Under the pieces are notes generated by a model, which saw only the letters and a program-made list of their open reading frames with translations, was not told the origin of the DNA and did not search any database. From Gammaproteobacteria bacterium (GTDB taxonomy: Bacteria > Pseudomonadota > Gammaproteobacteria > Pseudomonadales > Azotimanducaceae): a stretch of DNA of 39,694 nucleotides. Shown piece by piece: positions 1-7,254 of the stretch. The translations under genes were made by a program, and so were the position numbers. Every line of letters begins with the position of its first letter. Within the stretch, counting starts at the first letter, position 1. The stretch spans positions 1-39,694 of the forward strand of contig PBRQ01000017.1 of the NCBI GenBank assembly GCA_002725995.1, given 5' to 3'.

Positions 1-132
1 GAAGGATGCCAAATGGTATGCAAGGGCCCATTTGAGGCAATGTTCAACGGAGAGGGGGGTGGACTCCACATGGATTTTGAACCACATCTGCCAGAGACCT
101 CCTGCACAATTCGTATGAGCTGGAAACCCTGA
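1..132 (+). CDS. C-terminal end of an unrecognised protein (partial)
   Basis: The frame starting at base 1 is open for 43 codons to a TGA at 130-132, so this is the 3' end of a gene that begins outside the window. The tail contains two cysteines early on, a GEGGG stretch and ends PETSCTIRMSWKP. That ending resembles the C-terminus of the protein at 18229-18663 (PEGAERCRMEI), which suggests the two may be distant relatives. The function is unknown. The next gene starts 10 bases later on the same strand, consistent with one transcript. Confidence 0.6.
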   Translation, partial: EGCQMVCKGPFEAMFNGEGGGLHMDFEPHLPETSCTIRMSWKP

Positions 133-142
133 CCGGTTCGCC

Positions 143-340
143 ATGATCAGGTTTCGTGATTTCTTCTCACAGGGAAAGCTTCTTTCAGTACAGCGCAAAG
201 AAATCGAACAGCTGCAAGCTGAACGGAAAAAGCTCCAGGCCGAGAACAATAGCATGCGTGAAGGAATGCGACGGTGTATCACCTGTGAATATAGACAGGC
301 AGCAAAAAAAGGACAGATTAGAGCCACCGGGATCCAGTGA
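143..340 (+). CDS. Small coiled-coil protein with a CxxC motif
   Basis: This 65-residue protein is not recognised. Residues about 15-40 are rich in Glu, Gln, Lys and Leu with heptad character (SVQRKEIEQLQAERKKLQAE), so a short coiled coil is likely. It is followed by an RRCITCEYRQ segment that holds one CxxC pair. No signal peptide or membrane segment is visible. It lies 10 bases after the preceding gene and 47 bases before the YhhN gene, all on the plus strand, so co-transcription is plausible. An overlapping frame at 156-449 looks like a shadow. Confidence 0.55.
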   Translation: MIRFRDFFSQGKLLSVQRKEIEQLQAERKKLQAENNSMREGMRRCITCEYRQAAKKGQIRATGIQ

Positions 341-387
341 GCCAATAAACAGTTATAATTTGTTCTACTTCCAGAAGTCGGGTAGAC

Positions 388-1044
388 ATGATCCTTATTG
401 GCATCTATTCAATATCCATTCTACTGCTGCTTGCGCTGCTGGTTGCTAATTACAACGACTCGAGAATAGGCGAATGGTGCACGAAGCCAACCCTGTCATT
501 GATGTTCATTCTCGTCGCGCTTATGCAAACAACCATATGGACAGAATTTCACCTGTTTATGGTTTCTGGTCTACTTCTGTGTTTTACCGGCGATGTATGC
601 CTTATCCCCGACAAAAAAAAGACGTTCATGGCTGGCCTAATTTCATTTCTTACTGGCCACCTTTTATATATTGTGGCTTTCTATCAAATCGCCTCACCAA
701 ACCTGTCCCATGGCATTGCCGCAGCGGGAATACTACTGGTAAGTGCTGCAGTCCTTACCTGGCTATGGCGCCATATTGAAGGAATGAGAGTGCCCGTTCT
801 GTCCTACATGATCGTTATTTCAGTGATGGTGCTCGCGGCTTTCACGGTGGCATTCAATGAACAACTGATACCAACCGGCCGGCTGCTGCTGCTTGGCGGT
901 GCCATCGGCTTTTTCGTTTCTGATATTTTTGTTGTCCGGGAACAGTTTGTAACCCGGTCCTTCGTTAACCCCCTACTGGGCTTACCACTTTACTATGGCA
1001 GTCAGTTTTCGCTGGCGATTTCGCTGGGTTACCTAGACGGATGA
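388..1044 (+). CDS. yhhN: YhhN/TMEM86 family lysoplasmalogenase-like membrane protein
   Basis: This is a 218-residue integral membrane protein with about seven or eight hydrophobic segments. The family pattern is clear: a KP-start of the second helix (CTKPTLSLMFILVAL), a GLLLCFTGDVCLIP motif, a GLISFLTGHLLYIVAF motif and a late GGAIGFFVSDIFVV motif. The acidic residues in the GD and SD motifs are the conserved polar positions of the family. Members of this family (vertebrate TMEM86A/B) hydrolyse the vinyl-ether bond of lysoplasmalogen. The bacterial role is assumed by homology. The length matches the usual 200-230 residues. Confidence 0.88.
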   Translation: MILIGIYSISILLLLALLVANYNDSRIGEWCTKPTLSLMFILVALMQTTIWTEFHLFMVSGLLLCFTGDVCLIPDKKKTFMAGLISFLTGHLLYIVAFYQIASPNLSHGIAAAGILLVSAAVLTWLWRHIEGMRVPVLSYMIVISVMVLAAFTVAFNEQLIPTGRLLLLGGAIGFFVSDIFVVREQFVTRSFVNPLLGLPLYYGSQFSLAISLGYLDG

Positions 1045-1095
1045 AAATTTCGGAATGGCCAGCTCATCACTAATGTCTTCAAAATAGACCTGCAC
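1033..1095 (-). pseudogene. Possible N-terminal stump of a MaoC-like dehydratase
   Basis: On the minus strand a GTG codon at 1095 opens a 20-codon frame reading MQVYFEDISDELAIPKFSSV and then a TAG. MaoC-type hydratases often begin with a very similar phrase (YFED-x-x-VGDELP), and the intact MaoC protein in this window has YFEDVEVG internally. It lies 67 bases downstream of the enoyl-CoA hydratase gene on the same strand, where a further beta-oxidation gene would be expected. It overlaps the end of yhhN by 12 bases. The match is short and could be chance. Confidence 0.3.
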
Positions 1096-1162
1096 AAGCA
1101 TACCAATACATGTTGATAAAGGGACCACCTGCAGCCTTCGAAAATTGATCGGTTAGATCAAG

Positions 1163-1975
1163 TCAATCAGGGTCGACGTACTCTGGTGCGCGATCTTCGA
1201 AGTTCGATTGCACCGCCTCAATCTGATTTGCCTTGCCGATGAGTTGCATTTGTAGACTCTCTTCGAGCTTCAGCCCTTCATCTTCACTACCGTGCCATGT
1301 CTCATGAAATAGCTGTTTGCCAAGACGAATCGCACTGGGAGATTTGCTGGCTATGGTATCAGCCATCTCCAGCGCTGTTTCAAGGGGCGATTCACTTACC
1401 TGAGTCACCACACCCAGATCTGCGGCTTCCTCACCGCTGATAATGCGACCCGTGAAGGTCAGTTCTTTTGCAATATCGATACGCACGAGATCCCGCAATG
1501 TCTGCGTAATGCTGCAATCGGGTATCAGTCCCCACTTTATTTCCATCACTGATAGTCTGGCGTCAGGTGCAGCAATACGGATATCTGCTCCCATGGCAAC
1601 CTGAAAACCGCCGCCATAGGCAACACCGTGTATTGCGGCTACGACAGGTACCGGCACCTTTTTCCACACCATGCCGGGCTGTTGAACCGGGTTACCCGGC
1701 GTCCTGCCAGTAGATTCACGCCTCGCCGTTATGGGCGTGCCATCACTATCGCCTGCCATGCCAAGGAATCCGGAAAAGTCCAAACCAGCACAAAATCCTC
1801 GACCATTGCCCGACAAAACCACGGCACGGACAGATGTGTTATCCAGCAATGCTTCACCAGCTTCGGTTATGGCATCAAACATCTCTGGTGACAAAGCATT
1901 GTACTTGTCCACCCGGTTGAGCCTGATGTCTGCAACACCAGCTGAATTAATGTCTATCGTGACCAGATCACTCAC
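1163..1975 (-). CDS. Enoyl-CoA hydratase/isomerase (crotonase) family protein
   Basis: This 270-residue crotonase-fold protein should act on an acyl-CoA in the cytoplasm. The oxyanion-hole segments are visible: GNGRGFCAGLDFSGF (about residue 56-70) and HGVAYGGGFQVAMGADIRIA (about 115-135). At the usual catalytic positions there is a Glu in SVMEIKWGL and an Asp in LIPDCS in place of the second hydratase Glu, so isomerase or another crotonase reaction is as likely as hydration. The start is GTG at 1975, chosen because AGGAGG sits 7 bases upstream. It follows the flavoprotein gene at 2114-3622 on the same strand after 138 bases and may be the last intact gene of that run. Confidence 0.9.
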   Translation of the reverse strand: MSDLVTIDINSAGVADIRLNRVDKYNALSPEMFDAITEAGEALLDNTSVRAVVLSGNGRGFCAGLDFSGFLGMAGDSDGTPITARRESTGRTPGNPVQQPGMVWKKVPVPVVAAIHGVAYGGGFQVAMGADIRIAAPDARLSVMEIKWGLIPDCSITQTLRDLVRIDIAKELTFTGRIISGEEAADLGVVTQVSESPLETALEMADTIASKSPSAIRLGKQLFHETWHGSEDEGLKLEESLQMQLIGKANQIEAVQSNFEDRAPEYVDPD

Positions 1976-2113
1976 CTAAAACCTCCTGACAAATATGATT
2001 AATACCAAGTCAACGATCTGATAAAAGGTCGAGGCTGATATTGGAAGATAGCACTCTTACGCCGACACGAAAACAGGTTCAGCCGGAAGGGCTCAATCAA
2101 AAAACAGTCATGG

Positions 2114-3622
2114 CTAGTTGCCGCGCATCTCATTGGCAGCGATATAACTGAAGGTGAGTCCAGAACCGATCGTTGATCCCCCTCCGGGATAGCCAGCCCC
2201 CATAACACTGCCATTACAGTTACCCACCGCATAGAGACCTGATATCACCTCATCCCAGACATTAACAACCTGGCCCTTTTCATTGATGCGCAGTCCACCC
2301 TTAGTGCCAAGTACACCGGGCCAAATAGCGACACCATAAAAGGGTGGCTCACTTAAGGGGCCTAGGCATGAGTTAGCAAGACCACGAGATGAGTCACCAC
2401 CCGTCTGTTGATCGAAGGCTGAATCACCCCGGTGCCACTCAGGATCCTTACCTGCTTTCGCATACTCGTTAAAGTTCCTAACGGTTTCCTCAAGGCCGTC
2501 AGTATCAATTCCCAACTTACTGGCAAGTTCAGCCAGCGTATCTGCCTGACTGATCCATCTTGGAAGTTTCATTTTGGGTTGATACTGGGCCAGATCGTAG
2601 TTCATACGATAGATGGAATCGACGATGACAAAAGCAGGCACGTTGCTATACTCAAGCGTGTCCGTATCAAAGTGCTGAAATGCGCGGATGATTCTTGCAT
2701 AGGGACCCGCCTCATCGAAAAACCGCTGCCCCTTCTTGTTTACGACAATCGATCCCGGCTTCCCAAGTTCCGGCGCATAGGCTGGAATCGGGTTCTCGGT
2801 ATCCGGATCCCAGAACACTGGCCAGCCCCATGATTCATTCATGTTGCGAAGGTCAGCCCCTATAGCCATGCCCATGTGCTGGCCATCACCCGTATCTCCT
2901 GCTGGCGGGTTAGGGTAATAGATCGGCGCCCTGAGGAACGCCTTAACCATCTTTTCATTGTGGGAAAATCCCCCCGTTGCCATGACAACACCTTTACGCG
3001 CCCTGATTCTGATTTCCTGTCCACCAGACTCGACCATCAACCCGGTAACTGCACCCTGGTCATCGACAATCAGACGACGTGCAGGTGTCTCTGTCAGGTA
3101 TTCGACTCCCCGTTTTCGTCCCGCCCTTTCCAGCGCCTTTGTCAGCAGGTTACCACCCACAAAGGCACCATCACCCTCAAAGGGTTCTTTCGTCGTGGGC
3201 AACATGGGTCGACCGTATGTTTTAGCCCCGGGGAAAGCCTCATAGTAGTCGGGGAATGCACCCATTGGGATGATGAACCATTCGATACCGAGTTCCCGGG
3301 TGTATGACACCATGTCATTGCAGTTGTCGAGATAAGCCTGCATCAGTTCAGGTTCGCTCTGGCCGAAGGTGGCTCGTTTCATATATTCAAGCGCTTCCTC
3401 CAACGAATCCTCGATGCCTTCTTCCTGCATACGATAGTTGTTGGGAATCCAGATCCCACCGCCGGAAATACTGGTGGTTCCACCCAGGGTCTTTTCCTTT
3501 TCCACAACCAGTGCAGTCAGGCCAGCATCCGCACAACGGACGGCAGCCATCTGCCCGGTGCCCGACCCAATCACAACCACATCAACCTCACGATCCCAAC
3601 TCTTTGTAGAATTCGATTCCAT
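2114..3622 (-). CDS. FAD-dependent dehydrogenase, 3-ketosteroid delta1-dehydrogenase-like
   Basis: This 502-residue flavoprotein belongs to the fumarate-reductase/KstD superfamily. The N-terminus has the FAD-binding signature VVVIGSGTGQMAAVRCADAG and a SISGGGIWIPNN loop. The C-terminus has GLYAVGNCNGSVMGAGYPGGGSTIGSGLTFSYIAAN, which matches the flavin-closing segment of ketosteroid dehydrogenases. Family members desaturate ring A of 3-ketosteroids or related cyclic ketones; the substrate here is not proven. The start is ATG at 3622 (or the adjacent ATG at 3625) because GGAGG lies at 3629-3633. An upstream GTG at 3637 is inside the leader and is less likely. It is 94 bases downstream of the OYE-like gene in the same direction. 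Confidence 0.85.
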   Translation of the reverse strand: MESNSTKSWDREVDVVVIGSGTGQMAAVRCADAGLTALVVEKEKTLGGTTSISGGGIWIPNNYRMQEEGIEDSLEEALEYMKRATFGQSEPELMQAYLDNCNDMVSYTRELGIEWFIIPMGAFPDYYEAFPGAKTYGRPMLPTTKEPFEGDGAFVGGNLLTKALERAGRKRGVEYLTETPARRLIVDDQGAVTGLMVESGGQEIRIRARKGVVMATGGFSHNEKMVKAFLRAPIYYPNPPAGDTGDGQHMGMAIGADLRNMNESWGWPVFWDPDTENPIPAYAPELGKPGSIVVNKKGQRFFDEAGPYARIIRAFQHFDTDTLEYSNVPAFVIVDSIYRMNYDLAQYQPKMKLPRWISQADTLAELASKLGIDTDGLEETVRNFNEYAKAGKDPEWHRGDSAFDQQTGGDSSRGLANSCLGPLSEPPFYGVAIWPGVLGTKGGLRINEKGQVVNVWDEVISGLYAVGNCNGSVMGAGYPGGGSTIGSGLTFSYIAANEMRGN

Positions 3623-3716
3623 CATAGACCTCCACACCGCCTCGTTTTGGACGAACTGTCTGTTTCAATATTACACATGAATCGGCTCAAACATATGTCC
3701 TTGCAAGTATGCTCTT

Positions 3717-5684
3717 TCAGATGTGCTGCGCAACAACCGCTCCCTCATGTATTGCTTCAACAATTGATCGAGGTTCACTAGCATCACCAACAGTAAATAC
3801 CGAATAGCGCACCAGTCCTTTGTTCCTTATCTCTGCTGCCAAACTATCGTTGGCTTTCGAACCAGCTGTGATAACAACCGTATCAGCCTCGAGCAGCCGA
3901 TCAGTGCCTTCAGTATCAATTATGCGAACACCCTCATCATTGATCTCAATGTATTGCCTGACTCCAGGTACAAGATCCACCCGTTTGCCATGCAGATTCA
4001 TCAGCGCACGCAAACCCGCCACATGCCCCTTGGTTGAAAATCCTGGTAACAGACTGGTCAGAGTTACATTTTTCTCTTTGTCCTCACTAATATAGTCAGC
4101 GACTTCGCAACCCACTTCTTCTCCACCGATGATGACGACCCTCGATCCGGTATCAGCTTCTTTGCATAGCAAATCCACACCCATCACTACGTTTGCCCTG
4201 TCTATTCCCGGTATGGGTGGAACAAACGGATTCCCACCTGCCGCTAAAACAAGTACATCAGGTTTTCTCTTTTCTACCTCAGTAATCGTTACTTCCGTGT
4301 TGAGCCTAACCTCAATCTTGAGCTTTTCCATCTGGGTAACCAGATAACGTGTAAGTAGGCCAATATCTGCTTTCCCAGGGGCAACAGAAGCCGCATGCAG
4401 TTGGCCGCCCAACCGACTCGACTTTTCATAAAGGGACACCTGATGGCCCCGCAGCTTCAATATTCTCGCCGTTTCCATACCAGCGGCTCCACCACCGACG
4501 ACCATCACCTTCCTCGGGTCCGTCGCAGGTCTAATGGCATGGTAGCCCTCAAGAATCCAGCCAGCCTCTGGGTTTACTGCACACTGAACACTGTGACTAT
4601 CAATAGCCGCTAAACCGCCTGCCCCAACGGCACAATAGCCACAACCAATGCATCGCCTGATATCTTCTGGTCGCCCCTCTGCAATTTTGCTGGGGAAGTC
4701 AGGATCAGCAAGGAACTGTCTTGCCATACCTGCCATATCACAAAGACCTTCATTAAGGACTCTTTCGATCAATTCTGGATCCTGCATCTGGCCAGTTACA
4801 ATAATGGGCACGTTTGATACTTTCTTTGCTGCTGCAGCCAGCGGTAGGTAACCACCATAACCGTTGTCGGGAAAAAGGTTGGGATCCGGACCAGCATAAT
4901 AGCGGGGAACATCCAATGCACCCGCTGAAATATCAAAACTATTTACACCGGCTTCAATAAGCGGGGGGATTATTTCAGCGAGGTTGTCTACCGTATATCC
5001 TGTGACATCTTTGTATAGCTTCTGGTAATACTCATCACCACTGAGACGATAGCCGATCAGAAATTCATTTCCACATGCTTCTCTGACACCCCTGATCATC
5101 TCGGTAGAAAACAGCAGACGATCCTGACCCCAACGATCAGAGCGTCGATTCGAATGAGGAGACACAAACTGTTGGGGCAGAAAGCCATGGGCACCATGCA
5201 GCATCACACCATCAAAGCCCGCCTGCTTGACCCGGCTAGCGCAGACTGAAAATGCCTTCAGCAATTCGTCAATATCTTCTTCACTCAGCTCATGTAAATT
5301 CTTACCTGGTGCCGTCAAGGGTGGCACGGATGCTGACACAGCACTAGATACCTCAGCAGCAGAAAACTTGCCAAAGTGCCCCAGTTCTACCTGACAGACC
5401 GCTCCCTCTGCATGGATCGCTTCAGCGATCTTTTTCATTCCGGGGATATAGGAATCATCGGTTATTCGTGGGTCCATGAAATAGGGACCCATTCCATCGG
5501 CACGTACTACGTGCAATTCCAGGTTGATTAAACCAGTTCCGCCTCGTGCTATTCGTTGATAATGGGCAACTGAGCGCTCTGTCGCGTAGCCATCATGTGT
5601 GTGAAGTCGCACATCCATGGGAGCCATGGAGAACCTGTTCTTCACTTGCAAATGGCCCAGCTTGATTGGTTCCAGGCATTTCAT
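3717..5684 (-). CDS. Old-yellow-enzyme/2,4-dienoyl-CoA reductase-like Fe-S flavoprotein
   Basis: This 655-residue protein has the three-part layout of FadH, trimethylamine dehydrogenase and bile-acid BaiCD enzymes. Residues 1 to about 335 form an FMN-binding TIM barrel with a GFDGVMLHGAHGFLPQQF motif. Cysteines for a [4Fe-4S] cluster follow in CIGCGYC at about residue 343, with a fourth Cys 16 residues later; this last gap is longer than in FadH. Residues about 390-655 carry two nucleotide-binding folds (VMVVGGGAAGMETARIL and RVVIIGGEEVGCEVADYI). The likely reaction is NAD(P)H-dependent reduction of an enone or dienoyl-CoA. The ATG at 5684 overlaps the TAA of coxG in a TAATG, so the two are translationally coupled. 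Confidence 0.9.
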   Translation of the reverse strand: MKCLEPIKLGHLQVKNRFSMAPMDVRLHTHDGYATERSVAHYQRIARGGTGLINLELHVVRADGMGPYFMDPRITDDSYIPGMKKIAEAIHAEGAVCQVELGHFGKFSAAEVSSAVSASVPPLTAPGKNLHELSEEDIDELLKAFSVCASRVKQAGFDGVMLHGAHGFLPQQFVSPHSNRRSDRWGQDRLLFSTEMIRGVREACGNEFLIGYRLSGDEYYQKLYKDVTGYTVDNLAEIIPPLIEAGVNSFDISAGALDVPRYYAGPDPNLFPDNGYGGYLPLAAAAKKVSNVPIIVTGQMQDPELIERVLNEGLCDMAGMARQFLADPDFPSKIAEGRPEDIRRCIGCGYCAVGAGGLAAIDSHSVQCAVNPEAGWILEGYHAIRPATDPRKVMVVGGGAAGMETARILKLRGHQVSLYEKSSRLGGQLHAASVAPGKADIGLLTRYLVTQMEKLKIEVRLNTEVTITEVEKRKPDVLVLAAGGNPFVPPIPGIDRANVVMGVDLLCKEADTGSRVVIIGGEEVGCEVADYISEDKEKNVTLTSLLPGFSTKGHVAGLRALMNLHGKRVDLVPGVRQYIEINDEGVRIIDTEGTDRLLEADTVVITAGSKANDSLAAEIRNKGLVRYSVFTVGDASEPRSIVEAIHEGAVVAQHI

Positions 5685-6292
5685 TACTTATCACCAGCGG
5701 ACGCTGACAGCAAACCTTTCAACTTGTTCACTATCACCTTCCAGACTACCGCCGGGATATTGATTGAATCTGGTTTCTTACTTTCTGCAGGCTCCGCTCC
5801 AGATTCAGCCACTAATCCGGATTCCCGAGATGTACTGCTCTGCGTATGCAGCGCTGTTGTGACATTTTCGATGAACTCAGCGATTATCTCTTCGGAAACA
5901 CCATCGATCATGCCACTGCCAACCTGTACCAGCCTGCCCGTTATATTAAAGCTGGCATCAACTTGTGCTTTTGTTATTTCTTCTGATGCTGCTTCAAGAT
6001 TCGTGGTGATGGTTGCCGATACGGTACCCCCGGTCTTATCCTGTGCTTCAGCCGATATGACTACAGAATGCTGATCGGTATCTACTTCCACATAGGTTGC
6101 GGTACCCTGATACTGCAGCGATATGGCGCCAACACTTAACCGGACATTCCCTTTGAACTGCCGCTCATCAATCAACTCACTAAGTGTCGCTCCTGGCAGG
6201 CAACTGGCGAGTTTGTGGGGAGACAAAAGCAACGCCCACACCTCGGCAATTGGTGCTTGAACCTCGACACTTTGCTGTATTTCAACGGCCAT
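5684..6292 (-). CDS. coxG: CoxG-like SRPBCC domain protein
   Basis: This 202-residue protein has an N-terminal CoxG domain: VEVQAPIAEVWALLLSPHKLASCLPGA is the family's characteristic opening, followed by GNVRLSVGAISLQYQGTATYVEVD and a C-terminal helix with SGMIDGVSEEIIAEFIENV. The last 60 residues are a Ser/Ala-rich linker plus a basic helix. CoxG proteins accompany CO-dehydrogenase-type molybdenum hydroxylases and are thought to help membrane attachment or assembly, and the gene sits three genes below the coxM-S-L set here. It is 18 bases after the LLM gene and overlaps the next gene by one base. Confidence 0.87.
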   Translation of the reverse strand: MAVEIQQSVEVQAPIAEVWALLLSPHKLASCLPGATLSELIDERQFKGNVRLSVGAISLQYQGTATYVEVDTDQHSVVISAEAQDKTGGTVSATITTNLEAASEEITKAQVDASFNITGRLVQVGSGMIDGVSEEIIAEFIENVTTALHTQSSTSRESGLVAESGAEPAESKKPDSINIPAVVWKVIVNKLKGLLSASAGDK

Positions 6293-6310
6293 CTGCCGTG
6301 GTTTCCCTGG

Positions 6311-7219
6311 TTATAGTCCGGGTATAACTTCAGTGTTTAACCAGTTCATATCCTCTGTTGAATAGACCGTCACCGTTAGCTCCTCAACACCCGCATCGGC
6401 AAACCTTCGCGCCTGCTGAATCATCTGTTCCGCGTCACCGTAAAGTACGCCACTACTATCCCAGTCAGTCGCCTGCACTGCTCTGCCACCAGCGCGTGCA
6501 CCATCACGAATGCCCTGCACCAGTTCCTGAGCACCTTTTTCATCACCTCCCCGCAACAGCAGCACATCTGAAGTCAGCCGCAGAGAAGCCGGATCTCTTC
6601 CAGCACTAATACACCTTTGCTTGGCCGCTTCGGCAAGATCTGCAACGGCATCAGCCCCTAGCTGCCAGGTATTAATCTCGTCTGCCTGATCGATGGCAAT
6701 GTCCAGCGCGCGACCAGGAATATTGACGCCAAGAATTATTGAGGGATGAGGATCCTGAACCGGACGGGGTCGCAACAGGGCACCACCCTTGAGTTGAAAG
6801 TAGTCTCCCTCAAACTCAGCCTTGTCGTCAGTCCACAACAGCTTCATGGCCTTGATCATTTCATCGAGCCGCCCCAGGCGTTCACTCATCGGCGGACGAG
6901 GGCCAAAGCCAAATGGAATAAAATCAGCATTATTGTAGCCAGTGCCAATACCCATGCGAACCCGACCTTTACTCACCATATCTGCCGTCGCCACTGCACT
7001 CGCCAGTTCAGTAGGATGATGCATGGGAGCAGCTGTGACGTGGGTGCCAAGCTTAACCCGGTCCGTCTTGCCGGCAATATATGCCAGCATCGGCCAGGGA
7101 TCCGGTGTTTCCATATAGGGATGATCAACCAGGTAAAGCGCCTCAAACGAGGATGCATCCAGCTGATCCCAATGTCCTTCGAGAAAAGCCGGGTTCATTA
7201 CTATCATGCTGAGTTGCAT
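6311..7219 (-). CDS. LLM-class flavin-dependent oxidoreductase (copy 1)
   Basis: This roughly 302-residue bacterial-luciferase-like TIM-barrel protein shows the family landmarks: TDRVKLGTHVTAAPMHHPTELASAVATADMVSKGRVRMGIGTGYNNADF (about residues 52-100, cited in part) and the LRPRPVQDPHPSIILGV segment. Members use reduced FMN or F420 for oxygenation or hydride transfer; the cofactor cannot be told from the sequence. The start is set at the ATG at 7219 because GGAG lies 7 bases upstream; the ATG at 7225 would leave only 1-2 bases. It is embedded in the cox-like gene run, 36 bases after coxL-like and 18 before coxG. Confidence 0.9.
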   Translation of the reverse strand: MQLSMIVMNPAFLEGHWDQLDASSFEALYLVDHPYMETPDPWPMLAYIAGKTDRVKLGTHVTAAPMHHPTELASAVATADMVSKGRVRMGIGTGYNNADFIPFGFGPRPPMSERLGRLDEMIKAMKLLWTDDKAEFEGDYFQLKGGALLRPRPVQDPHPSIILGVNIPGRALDIAIDQADEINTWQLGADAVADLAEAAKQRCISAGRDPASLRLTSDVLLLRGGDEKGAQELVQGIRDGARAGGRAVQATDWDSSGVLYGDAEQMIQQARRFADAGVEELTVTVYSTEDMNWLNTEVIPGL

Positions 7220-7254
7220 GGTCATTCTCCAATATTGATGATGTTGTCGTCCAT

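Noticed and set aside
1999-2232. 77-codon minus-strand frame between the hydratase and the KstD-like gene
   Set aside because: It overlaps the end of the flavoprotein gene in another frame and has no domain or good start; it is read as a shadow.
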